Origin: Acetobacteraceae bacterium
GTDB lineage: Bacteria; Pseudomonadota; Alphaproteobacteria; Acetobacterales; Acetobacteraceae
Length of the DNA: 64,000 nt
Reading direction: 5' to 3'
NCBI GenBank assembly: GCA_027487675.1
Contig: JAIYDD010000190.1
Location: 1-64,000 of the forward strand
This document shows, in pieces, positions 25,666 through 34,146 of the stretch (the first letter of the stretch is position 1; the number at the start of each line of letters is the position of its first letter). A program made the position numbers and the translations under genes. The notes below the pieces were generated by a model. The model was not told where the DNA came from and did no database searches. It saw only the letters and a program-made list of their open reading frames with translations.

Positions 25666-26064
25666 TCAGCCCGGCGTGAACATCGGCACCGGCGGGCCGC
25701 CTTCCGCGCCGGTGCGGAACACCACGCGGACGCGCAGGCCGATGCGGATCTCCTCGAGCGCGCAGTCCACGATGTTGGTGAAGAGGCGCGGCCCCTCGTC
25801 CAGCTCCACCATCGCCGGCGCATAGGGCGGCGCGGTGCGCATCACGGTGAAGCTGTAGACCGTGCCGGTGCCCTGCGCGGCAACCAGCTCGACATGCGGC
25901 GACAGGGTGAAGGGCGAGGCGCCGCGCGGCGGGAAGAAATGCCGCCCCGTGTCGCGGCAGCGGCCGACCAGCAGCCGGCCCTCGGCGGCGGCGTCCCAGA
26001 AGGGGCGCGTGGTCGGGTCGGGGATCGGCGACTGGAAGACCCTGTCCATGCCGGTGCCGGTCAT
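25666..26064 (-). CDS. DUF35 OB-fold protein, partner of the thiolase-like protein
   Basis: 132 residues: PDPTTRPFWDAAAEGRLLVGRCRDTGRHFFPPR then an OB-fold half (GTGTVYSFTVMRTAPPYAP, VDCALEEIRIGLRVRVVF). DUF35 proteins pair with thiolase-fold enzymes and carry an acyl-CoA-binding fold. The rubredoxin-like zinc ribbon usually has four Cys; here only one remains (GRCRDTG), so the zinc site is degenerate. GGAGG lies nine bases before the ATG at 26064. It follows the thiolase-like gene on the same strand. Confidence 0.8.
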   Translation of the reverse strand: MTGTGMDRVFQSPIPDPTTRPFWDAAAEGRLLVGRCRDTGRHFFPPRGASPFTLSPHVELVAAQGTGTVYSFTVMRTAPPYAPAMVELDEGPRLFTNIVDCALEEIRIGLRVRVVFRTGAEGGPPVPMFTPG

Positions 26065-26140
26065 TCGATTCAGCCCTCCGGTGCTCGGCCGCGTCGTCCT
26101 TCGGGCGCCGCACCCTGCGCCCTCCGGTCATCGGATGACA

Positions 26141-27313
26141 TCACGCGCGTTCCAGGATCAGCGTCGCGCTGCCGTGGCGGTGGCCGAGCAGCCCGCCGGT
26201 GCCATGCGCGAGCGCCAGCGCGCAATCCTTCACCTGCACGGCCGGGTGCGCTTCCCCGCGCAGCTGGCGCACCGCCTCGATCACCTTGGTGATGCCGCCG
26301 CGGTTGGCGGGGTGGTTGTTGCAGAGCCCGCCGCCATCGGTGTTGAAGGGCAGCTTCCCCACGCCGCTGATCAGGTTGCCGTCGGCGACGAAGCGCCCGC
26401 CCTCGCCCTTCGCGCAGAAGCCGAGGTCTTCCAGCTGGATCAGCACGGTGATGGTGAAGCTGTCGTAGATGCTGGCGTAGTCGATATCGGCGGGCGTGAC
26501 GCCGGCCTCGGCGAAGGCGCGGGCGCCGCTGAAGCGCGCGCCGCTGAAGGTCAGGTCGTTGTATCCGCCGGCATGGGTCTTCACCGCCTCCCCGGTGCCG
26601 CGGACCGTGACCACGGGGCGCTTCAGGCTGCGGGCGATCTCCGGCCTGGTCACCACCAGCGCGCCGCCGCCATCGCTGATCACGCAGCAATCCAGGCGAT
26701 GCAGCGGGTCGGCGACGAGGGGGGAATTCACCACCTCCTCCACCGTCACCACCTTGCGCAGCATCGCATGCGGGTTGTGCTGCGCGTGGTGGCTGGCCGC
26801 GACCTTGATCCAGGCGAGCTGTTCGCCGGTGGTGCCGAATTCGTGCATGTGGCGCATCGCGCACATCGCATAGGCGGCGGCCACCGTGCGGCCCATCGGG
26901 ATCTCGAACGGGTCGTCGGGGATGGCGGGGTCCTGCCTGCGCGTCGCGGTGCCGGTGGCCTGGCCCTCGCTGCGCGGGCGGCCGGCGAGCGTGATGAGCG
27001 CGACGTCGCAGCGGCCGAGCGCGATCGCGGCCGTCGCATGGGCCACATGCGCCAGGTAGGAGCTGCCGCCGATATCCGTGCTGTCCACGTGCCGCAGGCG
27101 GTCCAGGCCGAGATACTCCGCCATGGAGAGCGGCCCCATGCCCGGCGCGTCGCCGGCGCAGAAATAGCCGTCCACGTCGGCGAGCGTCAGGCCGGCATCC
27201 TGCAGCGCGCCATACGCGACCTCGGCGTGCAGCTGCGCGGTGGAGGTATCGGGGGCCTTGCGGGTGGGGTGTTCGAAGGCGCCGGCGATGCAGGCGCGGC
27301 CGTTCAGGCTCAT
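26141..27313 (-). CDS. Thiolase-fold protein lacking the nucleophilic cysteine
   Basis: 390-residue protein of the SCP-x/lipid-transfer thiolase type ([74 protein letters not shown]). Where thiolases have Cys in an xCxSG context there is GGSSY, and the C-terminal CGGG motif is HGTGG. A thiolysis reaction is therefore unlikely. Together with the DUF35 gene it resembles the Ltp2-DUF35 aldolase pairs that cleave steroid side chains by retro-aldol reaction; that assignment is inference. Divergent from hmgA. Confidence 0.75.
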   Translation of the reverse strand: MSLNGRACIAGAFEHPTRKAPDTSTAQLHAEVAYGALQDAGLTLADVDGYFCAGDAPGMGPLSMAEYLGLDRLRHVDSTDIGGSSYLAHVAHATAAIALGRCDVALITLAGRPRSEGQATGTATRRQDPAIPDDPFEIPMGRTVAAAYAMCAMRHMHEFGTTGEQLAWIKVAASHHAQHNPHAMLRKVVTVEEVVNSPLVADPLHRLDCCVISDGGGALVVTRPEIARSLKRPVVTVRGTGEAVKTHAGGYNDLTFSGARFSGARAFAEAGVTPADIDYASIYDSFTITVLIQLEDLGFCAKGEGGRFVADGNLISGVGKLPFNTDGGGLCNNHPANRGGITKVIEAVRQLRGEAHPAVQVKDCALALAHGTGGLLGHRHGSATLILERA

Positions 27314-27405
27314 GGCGCGGGACGTTCTTCCGGTGTCGGCCAGGACCTTGGCCCGGGGCTGCCGGCGGGCGCAAGCCGGGGCATGCGGCGGCGGGCCGCG
27401 GCCGC

Positions 27406-27411
27406 TATAAT
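27406..27411 (+). promoter_or_regulatory. Perfect TATAAT -10 element upstream of hmgA
   Basis: TATAAT in an otherwise GC-rich stretch, 31 bases upstream of the hmgA ATG, leaving room for a 24-base leader that includes the GAGGAGG ribosome-binding site. I see no good -35 17 bases earlier, so an activator may be involved. The thiolase-like gene diverges from the same 128-base gap. Confidence 0.5.
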
Positions 27412-27441
27412 GCGTTCGGAAAGGGCCGAGGAGGACGCAGC

Positions 27442-28776
27442 ATGGACATCACGCCGCAGGAGGCGCTGAGCACGACGGGGGCCGCCGGCTACCTCTCGGG
27501 CTTCGGCAATTCCTTCGAGACGGAGGCGCTGCCGGGCGCGCTGCCGATCGGGCGCAATTCGCCGCAGCGCTGCGCCTATGGCCTCTATGCCGAGCAGTTG
27601 AGCGGCAGCCCCTTCACCGCGCCGCGCGCGAGCAACCAGCGGTCCTGGCTCTACCGCATCCGCCCGACCGTCGCGCATATCGGCCGCTTCGCGAAGGCGT
27701 CGCTGCCGCTGTGGGTCAGCGCGCCGGACACCGCGGCGCATGATCTGCCGATCCAGCCGCTGCGCTGGGACCCGATCCCGATCCCGGCCGATGGCCTGAC
27801 CTTCCTGACGGGGATGCGCAGCATCACCACCTGCGGCGACGTCGCGGCGCAGACCGGCATGGCCACGCACATCGTCCTCGTCACGCGCAGCATGGAGGCG
27901 GAGAGCTTCTGGAACGCGGACGCCGAGATGATGGTGGTGCCCCAGCAGGGCGCCATGCGCTTCCGCACCGAATTCGGCGTGATCGACGCCGCCCCCGGCG
28001 AGATCTGCGTGATCCCGCGCGGGGTGAAGTTCAGGGTCGAAGTGACCGGGCCAACTCGGGCATATGTCTGCGAGAACTACGGCGGCGCCTTCACCCTGCC
28101 CGAGCGTGGGCCGATCGGCGCGAACTGCCTGGCGAACCAGCGCGACTTCCTCTCCCCCGTCGCGGCGTATGAGGATGTCGATGCGCCGCATCGCGTGACG
28201 GTGAAGTGGGGCGGCGCGTTCTGGACGACGGAGATCGGGCACAGCCCGCTCGATGTCGTCGCCTGGCACGGCAACTACGCGCCCTACAAATACGATCTGC
28301 GCCGCTATTCGCCGGTCGGGCCGGTGCTGTTCGACCACGCCGATCCCTCGATCTTCACCTGCCTGACGGCGCCGTCCGAGACGCCGGGCACCGCGAACAT
28401 CGACTTCGTGCTGTTCCCCGAGCGCTGGATGGTGGCGGAGAACACCTTCCGCCCGCCCTGGTACCACATGAACCTGATGAGCGAGTTCATGGGCCTGATC
28501 TACGGCCAGTACGACGCCAAGCCGCAGGGCTTCGTCCCCGGCGGCTTCAGCCTGCACAACCAGATGCTGCCGCACGGGCCGGATGCGGAAGCCTTCGAGA
28601 AGGCGTCCGGCGCGGACCTCAAGCCGCACAAGCTGGAAGGCACCATGGCCTTCATGTTCGAGACGCGCTTCGCGCAGCGCGTCACCGCCCATGCCGCGAC
28701 GCTGCCGCAGCGGCAGGACGGCTACGTCGAATGCTGGCAGGGCCTGCGCAAGATGTTCGACCCGACCCGGCGATGA
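27442..28776 (+). CDS. hmgA: Homogentisate 1,2-dioxygenase
   Basis: 444-residue ring-cleaving non-heme iron enzyme of tyrosine/phenylalanine catabolism, giving maleylacetoacetate. [19 protein letters not shown] at the N-terminus is diagnostic. The iron ligands lie in [12 protein letters not shown] (His and Glu) and [10 protein letters not shown] (His). The start follows GAGGAGG. It overlaps the fumarylacetoacetase gene by four bases, so the two are coupled. The GST at 42147 could supply the maleylacetoacetate isomerase step between them, but that is only a possibility. Confidence 0.96.
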   Translation: MDITPQEALSTTGAAGYLSGFGNSFETEALPGALPIGRNSPQRCAYGLYAEQLSGSPFTAPRASNQRSWLYRIRPTVAHIGRFAKASLPLWVSAPDTAAHDLPIQPLRWDPIPIPADGLTFLTGMRSITTCGDVAAQTGMATHIVLVTRSMEAESFWNADAEMMVVPQQGAMRFRTEFGVIDAAPGEICVIPRGVKFRVEVTGPTRAYVCENYGGAFTLPERGPIGANCLANQRDFLSPVAAYEDVDAPHRVTVKWGGAFWTTEIGHSPLDVVAWHGNYAPYKYDLRRYSPVGPVLFDHADPSIFTCLTAPSETPGTANIDFVLFPERWMVAENTFRPPWYHMNLMSEFMGLIYGQYDAKPQGFVPGGFSLHNQMLPHGPDAEAFEKASGADLKPHKLEGTMAFMFETRFAQRVTAHAATLPQRQDGYVECWQGLRKMFDPTRR

Positions 28777-30074
28777 GCATGATCGACCACACGCACGACC
28801 AGGCGGCGCGCAGCTTCGTCGCCTCGGCGAACGGGCACGCGGATTTCCCGATCCAGAACCTGCCGCTCGGCATCTTCGCCCCGCAGGGCGGCACGGCGCG
28901 GGCGGGCATCGCGATCGGGGAGATGATCCTCGACCTCGACGCGGTGCTGGCGGCGGGGCTGCTGGACGGCGCGGCCGAGGAGATGGCGGCGGCGGCGGAG
29001 GGTGGCGCGCTGAACGAGGCGCTGGCCCTCGGCGCCGGCCCGCGGCGCGCGCTGCGCCACGCCCTGTTCGCGCTGCTGTCGGAAGGCTCGCCGGAAGCGG
29101 CGCGCGTGCCGCACATGCTGCACGCGGCCGCCGATTGCACGCTGCTGCTTCCGGCGCGCATCGGCGACTACTCGGATTTCTACGCGGGCATCCAGCACGC
29201 CACCAATGTCGGCGCGCTGTTCCGCCCCGACACTCCGCTGCTGCCGAACTACAAGCACGTGCCGATCGGCTACCATGGCCGGGCGAGTTCGGTGGTGCCG
29301 TCGGGCACCGACTTCCGCCGCCCGCACGGCCAGCGCAAGCCCGCGACCGAGACGGCGCCGAGCTTCGGGCCCAGCCGCAACCTGGACTACGAACTCGAAC
29401 TCGGCATCTGGATCGGCCCCGGCAATGCGCTCGGCGAGCCGATCCCGATCGCGCAGGCGGCCGACCATGTCGCGGGCTTCTGCCTGCTCAACGACTGGTC
29501 GGCGCGCGACATCCAGGGCTGGGAATACCAGCCGCTCGGGCCCTTCCTGGCGAAGAGCTTCTGCACCACCGTCAGTCCCTGGATCATCACGCCGGAGGCG
29601 ATGGCGCCCTTCCGCGCACCGCAGCCCCCGCGGCCGGAGGGCGACCCAAGGCCGATGGATCACCTGTGGGACGAGGCGGACCAGGCGGGCGGCGCGCTCG
29701 ACCTCGATCTGGAGGCCTGGCTGGAGACGCCGGGGCTGGCGGCGAAGGGGCTGCCGGCGCATCGCCTCACGCGCGGGACGGCGCTGGCGCTGTACTGGAC
29801 GCCGGCGCAGCTCGTCGCGCATCACGCCAGCGGCGGCTGCAATCTGCAGCCGGGCGACCTGCTCGGCACCGGCACCATCTCCACCGCGGAGCCGGAGGGG
29901 TGGGGCTCGCTGCTCGAGATCACCCGCGGCGGCAGGCAGCCGGTCACGCTGCCGTCCGGCGAGGTGCGGCGCTTCCTGGAGGATGGCGATACGGTGGTGC
30001 TCGGCGCGCGCGCCCGGCGCGAGGGGTTTGCGGGCATCGGCTTCGGCGCGTGCCGTGGCGGCGTGACCGGGTGA
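28773..30074 (+). CDS. fahA: Fumarylacetoacetase
   Basis: 433 residues hydrolysing fumarylacetoacetate to fumarate and acetoacetate. [11 protein letters not shown] at the N-terminus, [17 protein letters not shown] near residue 130 (metal Asp and catalytic His), [10 protein letters not shown] near 205 (metal Glu pair), and [15 protein letters not shown] near 235 are all family signatures. An alternative Met two codons in (28779) is possible. Coupled to hmgA. Confidence 0.95.
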   Translation: MSMIDHTHDQAARSFVASANGHADFPIQNLPLGIFAPQGGTARAGIAIGEMILDLDAVLAAGLLDGAAEEMAAAAEGGALNEALALGAGPRRALRHALFALLSEGSPEAARVPHMLHAAADCTLLLPARIGDYSDFYAGIQHATNVGALFRPDTPLLPNYKHVPIGYHGRASSVVPSGTDFRRPHGQRKPATETAPSFGPSRNLDYELELGIWIGPGNALGEPIPIAQAADHVAGFCLLNDWSARDIQGWEYQPLGPFLAKSFCTTVSPWIITPEAMAPFRAPQPPRPEGDPRPMDHLWDEADQAGGALDLDLEAWLETPGLAAKGLPAHRLTRGTALALYWTPAQLVAHHASGGCNLQPGDLLGTGTISTAEPEGWGSLLEITRGGRQPVTLPSGEVRRFLEDGDTVVLGARARREGFAGIGFGACRGGVTG

Positions 30075-30165
30075 GGCGGCGGCGCGTGCCCCGCCGGCCA
30101 GCATCCGCGCGGCGCCCCGGCTGCGCGCCGCGACCCATTCCAGGCAGCCACGAAGGAGACAGGGC

Positions 30166-30501
30166 GTGATGTTCGTCGCCGCCAACCGCTTCCGCGTCAT
30201 CCCCGCCCATGCCGAGGCGTTCGAGCGCGCCTGGCTGACGCGGGAAAGCCACCTGCACGAGCTGGAGGGCTTCCTCGCCTTCCACCTGCTCAAGGGCCCG
30301 CAGGCGGAGGACCATATCCTCTATTCCTCCTTCACCCTCTGGGCCTCGCGCGCCGCCTTCGATGCCTGGACGCGGTCCGAGCAGTTCCGCCGCGCCCATG
30401 CCGGCGCGGGCGCGAGCAAGCCTGTCACGCTCGGCCCGCCGCAGTTCGAAGGCTTCGACGTGCTGCAGACCATCGCCGCGGCGTCCCCGGCGGCGGGTTG
30501 A
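30166..30501 (+). CDS. Antibiotic biosynthesis monooxygenase-fold protein
   Basis: 111 residues with the dimeric alpha+beta barrel fold of ABM/IsdG-like proteins: FVAANRFRVIPAHAEAFERAW, ELEGFLAFHLLKG, YSSFTLWASRAAFDAW and FRRAHAG. Some relatives degrade heme, others oxidise quinol-type products; I cannot choose. An AAGGAG ribosome-binding site suits either the GTG at 30166 or the ATG at 30169. It is on the same strand as hmgA-fahA, 91 bases downstream, and may share their transcript. Confidence 0.75.
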   Translation: MMFVAANRFRVIPAHAEAFERAWLTRESHLHELEGFLAFHLLKGPQAEDHILYSSFTLWASRAAFDAWTRSEQFRRAHAGAGASKPVTLGPPQFEGFDVLQTIAAASPAAG

Positions 30502-30518
30502 GCCGGCCGGCGCGGGGC

Positions 30519-30854
30519 CTACAGCAGGTCGGCGCAGAACACGTCCTTCAGCGTCCCGAGCAGCGCCGCCACCCGGGGATCGGCGATGCGGTAGTGTATC
30601 GTCGTCGCCTCCCGCCGCGTCGCCACCAGCCCGTCGTCGCGCAGCTTCGCCAAGTGCTGCGACATGGCGGGCTGCGACAGGCCGACGCGTTCCGCCAGCC
30701 GGCCGACCGGCGCCTCCCCCTCCGCGATCAGGGTGCAGAGCACGAGCAGCCGTCGCTCATTGGCCAGCAGGCGCAGCATCGCCGCCGCCTCCCCGGCGCG
30801 GGCCTCCATCGCCTCGTCGAGTGTCAGCGCCGTCGCCATGCCTGTTCCATCCAT
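30519..30854 (-). CDS. ArsR-family transcriptional regulator
   Basis: 111-residue winged-helix repressor: MLRLLANERRLLVLCTLIAEGEAPVGRLAERVGLSQPAMSQHLAKLRDDGLV then TTIHYRI in the wing. Among metal-type ArsR motifs there is no ELCVCDL cysteine pair, only one Cys in the dimer helix and one near the end, so it is probably of the non-metal (redox or sulfur) type. The ATG at 30839 is an alternative start. A promoter with an internal palindrome lies just upstream. Confidence 0.85.
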   Translation of the reverse strand: MDGTGMATALTLDEAMEARAGEAAAMLRLLANERRLLVLCTLIAEGEAPVGRLAERVGLSQPAMSQHLAKLRDDGLVATRREATTIHYRIADPRVAALLGTLKDVFCADLL

Positions 30855-30894
30855 GCGCGGCCCCGGTGCGGGGCGACCGCGCCAGCGTGCCGGT

Positions 30895-30923
30895 CCATAT
30901 CTGCGCCGTCACTGACGTTTCAA
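30895..30923 (-). promoter_or_regulatory. Predicted arsR-type promoter with palindromic operator in the spacer
   Basis: On the minus strand TTGAAA (30923-30918), a 17-base spacer, then ATATGG (30900-30895), about 41 bases before the regulator's ATG. The spacer contains the perfect palindrome CGTCA-N-TGACG at 30907-30917, well placed for autorepression. The region is clearly richer in A/T than its surroundings. Confidence 0.45.
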
Positions 30924-30939
30924 GCGATTCGCCGGCTTC

Positions 30940-32334
30940 TCACGGCCGGTGGCCGGAGACGCGCGCGCCGGCTTCGGCGGGCAGGCGCAGCGCGCCGGGC
31001 ACCGCGCCCAGCACGACCAGCCCTGCCACCAGGAAGGCGATGGAGAAGTCGCCCGCCGTCGCCTCCGCCCGGCCGGCCGCCATCCGCGTCACCTCCAGCA
31101 CCAGCGAGCCGAGCACCACGCCGAGTGCCACGCCCAGCTGCTGCACCGTGCCCGACATGGCGGTGGCCGCGGAGAGTTTCGCCGGCGGCACATCCGCGAA
31201 GGACAGGGTGTTGAGCGCCGTGAAGTGCAGCGACCGCGCCAGCCCGCCGGCCGCCAGCACCAGGAACACGGCGCCGATCGGCCAGGCCGGCGTGAAGGCC
31301 GCGCAGATCGCCACGCCCGCCGCCGCCAGCACGCCATTGACCGCCAGCGTCATGCGGAAGCCGAAGCGCCGCAGCACCGGGCGGACCACCGGCTTCATCG
31401 CGAAGGCGCCCAGCGCGGTGGCGAAGGTGACCATGCCGCTCTGCGCGGCCGAAAGCCCGAAGACCAGCTGCAGCTTCAGCGGCAGCAGGAAGGGCAGCGC
31501 CCCCGCCCCGGCGCGGAACAGCGTGCCGGAGACGGTCGGCATGCCGAAGGTCGGGATGCGCAGCAGCGCCAGGTCCACCGCCGGCCGCGCCGCGCGCCGC
31601 GAATGCCGCACCGCCAGCGCCCCGATGCCGAGCCCGAGCCCGAGCAGCGCCGGCGGCGCGAAGGCCGGCAGGATGCCGCGCCCCAGCGTCTCGAGCCCCG
31701 CCATCAGCAACGCCAGCGCCAGGCCCCACAGCGTCAGGCCCCGCGCATCCAGCGGCCCGGGGTCCTGCGGCTCCACCTCCGGGATGAAGCGCCAGACCAG
31801 CAGCAGGCCGAGCAGGCCGACCGGCACGTTGATCCAGAACACCGCGCGCCAGGAGACGAGGTCGGTGAGCAGGCCGCCCACCGGCGGGCCCATCACGGGC
31901 CCGAGCAGGCCTGGCATGGTCAGCCAGGTCATCGCCGTCAGCAGTTCCTCCTGCCGGACGCGGCGCAGCAGCAGCAGCCGGCCGACGGGCACCATCATCG
32001 CCCCCCCGATCCCCTGCAGCACCCGCGCCGCGACCAGGCTGCCGAGCCCCTGCGAGAGGCCGACCAGCGCGGAAGCGCCGGAGAAGACCAGGATCGCCAG
32101 CATGAACACCCGCCGCGCCCCGAACCGGTCCGCCACCCAGCCGGAGACCGGGATGAAGACGCAGAGCGCGACGAGGTAGGAGGTGATGGCGACCGAGAGA
32201 TGCACCGGATCCTCGCCGAGGTCCCGCGCCATGGCCGGCAGGGCGGTGGCGACGACGCTGGCGTCGAGGTTCTGCATGAACAGCGCGCTGGCGACGATCG
32301 CCGCGATGGCGCGCGGATCGGTCGCGGCGCTCAT
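30940..32334 (-). CDS. MFS drug:H+ antiporter, DHA2 (EmrB-like) family
   Basis: 464-residue inner-membrane exporter with about 14 hydrophobic segments. MQNLDASVVATALPAMARDLG in the first helix region is the DHA2 hallmark, followed by VSGWVADRFGARRVF (motif A), RVLQGIGGAMMVPVGR (motif B-like) and MGPPVGGLLTD (motif C). The substrate is unknown. Its ATG overlaps the stop of the AMP-dependent ligase gene by four bases. The ArsR gene downstream may control it. Confidence 0.9.
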   Translation of the reverse strand: MSAATDPRAIAAIVASALFMQNLDASVVATALPAMARDLGEDPVHLSVAITSYLVALCVFIPVSGWVADRFGARRVFMLAILVFSGASALVGLSQGLGSLVAARVLQGIGGAMMVPVGRLLLLRRVRQEELLTAMTWLTMPGLLGPVMGPPVGGLLTDLVSWRAVFWINVPVGLLGLLLVWRFIPEVEPQDPGPLDARGLTLWGLALALLMAGLETLGRGILPAFAPPALLGLGLGIGALAVRHSRRAARPAVDLALLRIPTFGMPTVSGTLFRAGAGALPFLLPLKLQLVFGLSAAQSGMVTFATALGAFAMKPVVRPVLRRFGFRMTLAVNGVLAAAGVAICAAFTPAWPIGAVFLVLAAGGLARSLHFTALNTLSFADVPPAKLSAATAMSGTVQQLGVALGVVLGSLVLEVTRMAAGRAEATAGDFSIAFLVAGLVVLGAVPGALRLPAEAGARVSGHRP

Positions 32335-33833
32335 GCCTCGCGCGCCATCTCGCGCAGCCGCGCGCGCTGGATTTTCGGGCCGTTCGGCCCGTCCGTGGTG
32401 GGGAAGGCGTCCAGCGCGACGATGCGCCCCGGGACCTTGAAGCGCGCCAGCCGCGCCGCGCAGACGGCCAGCAGCGCAGCCGCGTCGAAGCCGGGGCCCG
32501 GGATGACGAAGGCGATGGCGCGGCCCTCGGCCTCCACCACCTGCGCGGCCGCGACGCCGGGCTGGGCGCCGAGGAACGCCTCGATCTCCTCCGGCGCGAC
32601 CAGGAAGCCGCCCAGCCGCAGCGCGTCGCCGCGCCGCGTCAGGAAGCCGAAGCCGCCGGCCGGCTGCGCCCCGGCCAGGTCGCCGCTGCGGAACCAGCCG
32701 TCCTCGGTCCGCGCCCGCGCGGTGGCGGCCTCGTCGCCCAGGTAGCGGTCGAACAGCGAGGGGCCGCGCAGCAGCAGCTCGCCATCCGGCGCGATCGCGA
32801 AGCCGGCCTCCGCGCTGGCCAGCGTGCCGCCGCCGGTCGCGGCGTGCGGGCCCGCGGGGTCCTGCAGGGCGAACAGCGCTTGCGCCTCCGAACTGCCATA
32901 GACGCCGCGCGCGGCGAGGCCCAGCGCGGCGGAGGCCGCCATCACCCGCTCCGCCTGCCCGTGGAAACTGGCGAAGCCGGTGAAGGCGAAGGGCGCGTAG
33001 GCGCGCCGGCCGGCGGCCTCGGCGAGCTTCAGCAGCAGATCGTCGCCGCCGAGCAGGTGGGTGACGCGCCGCGCGCGGATCAGCGCATCGGCGGCCGACG
33101 CGTCGAACCTCTCCTGCATCAGGATGGCGGCGCCGCCGGCCAGCGCCGCCAGCGCGCCCGACAGGCCGAAGGTGCCGCAGAGCGGCACGACGGCCAGGAA
33201 GGCCGCCCCCGGCGCAGCCGTGCCGATGCGCGCCGCGACATCCTGCGCGTGGTGCGCCAGGCTGCGCTGCCGGTGCAGCACCAGCTTCGGCCCGGCGGTG
33301 GTGCCGGAGGTGGTGAAGGTCGCCGCCTCCGCCTCCGGCGTGGCGAGGTCCGGCGCCTCCGCCGCGGCGGCGAGCCGGGCGAGCGGCAGCACCGGCAGGC
33401 CGGCCAGCCGCCCCTCCCCCATCCCGTCGGCGCCGATGGCGAAGCGCAGGCTGGCGCGGGCCTCGGGCGGGACATCGGCCAGCACGGCGCCATCGGCGGC
33501 GGCGAAGTCGCGCGCGACCGCGATGGCGGCGGGGCGGGCGCGGGCCAGCAAGGGCCCGATCTCGGCAGCGCGGAAGCGGGTGTTGAGCAGCACCGCGCAG
33601 CCGCCGCGGCGGGCCAGCGCCAGCAGCAGCAGCGGCAGCGCCGGGCGGTTGGGCAGGAACAGCGCGACGCGGTCGCCAGGGCCGATGCCCTGCGCGGCCA
33701 GCCCGCCGGCCAGGCGGCGGACCTGCGCGGCGGCGGCGGCCCAGCCCAGGCCATCGAAGGCGGGCGCCTCCGGCCGGCGGGCGGCGGTGGCCTCCAGCAG
33801 GGCGGTCAGGGTGGCGGCGCTCGGGGCGGACAT
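32331..33833 (-). CDS. AMP-dependent acyl-CoA synthetase/ligase
   Basis: 500-residue ANL-superfamily enzyme. The P-loop-like motif is ATFTTSGTTAGPKLV near residue 168, then YGSSEA near 300, the conserved Asp in WFRSGDLAG near 380 and a C-terminal subdomain ending in DGPNGPKIQRARLRE with the catalytic Lys. It activates a carboxylic acid to acyl-AMP and acyl-CoA; the substrate is not evident. It is translationally coupled to the exporter and divergent from the ADP-forming ligase block. Confidence 0.85.
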   Translation of the reverse strand: MSAPSAATLTALLEATAARRPEAPAFDGLGWAAAAAQVRRLAGGLAAQGIGPGDRVALFLPNRPALPLLLLALARRGGCAVLLNTRFRAAEIGPLLARARPAAIAVARDFAAADGAVLADVPPEARASLRFAIGADGMGEGRLAGLPVLPLARLAAAAEAPDLATPEAEAATFTTSGTTAGPKLVLHRQRSLAHHAQDVAARIGTAAPGAAFLAVVPLCGTFGLSGALAALAGGAAILMQERFDASAADALIRARRVTHLLGGDDLLLKLAEAAGRRAYAPFAFTGFASFHGQAERVMAASAALGLAARGVYGSSEAQALFALQDPAGPHAATGGGTLASAEAGFAIAPDGELLLRGPSLFDRYLGDEAATARARTEDGWFRSGDLAGAQPAGGFGFLTRRGDALRLGGFLVAPEEIEAFLGAQPGVAAAQVVEAEGRAIAFVIPGPGFDAAALLAVCAARLARFKVPGRIVALDAFPTTDGPNGPKIQRARLREMAREA

Positions 33834-33896
33834 CTGCGCGCATGATGGGCCGCGCCCGCGCGGGACGGAACCCGGGGCGGCGCGGGGCCGGGGCGT

Positions 33897-33994
33897 CGCG
33901 GCCGCGGGGCCGCGCCACCAGCACCGCGGCCGCGGGGCCGCGCCACCAGCACCGCGGCCGCGGGGCCGCGCCACCAGCACCGCAGCCGCGAGGC
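33897..33994. repeat. 28-bp GC-rich tandem repeat in a divergent junction
   Basis: Three near-perfect 28-base units (CGCGGCCGCGGGGCCGCGCC then ACCAGCAC) start at 33897, 33925 and 33953. A diverged fourth follows at 33981 (CGCAGCCGCGAGGCCGCGCC) and traces continue to about 34040. Each unit has an internal GC palindrome. The array sits in the 313-base gap between the AMP-ligase gene (minus) and the ADP-forming ligase gene (plus); I see no other feature in the gap apart from the GGGAGGA ribosome-binding site at its right end. Confidence 0.88.
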
Positions 33995-34146
33995 CGCGCC
34001 ATCCGGACCAAGGCCGAGAGGCCGCCCCATCCGCACCGCGCCGGCCGAGGCCTCGCCGGCCACCCCAGGCCGGCCCGCCGCCACGGGGCTTGCCGCGCGC
34101 GCCAGCCCCGCGCAGGCTCCGCGCCCACATTTGGGAGGAACCCCAG

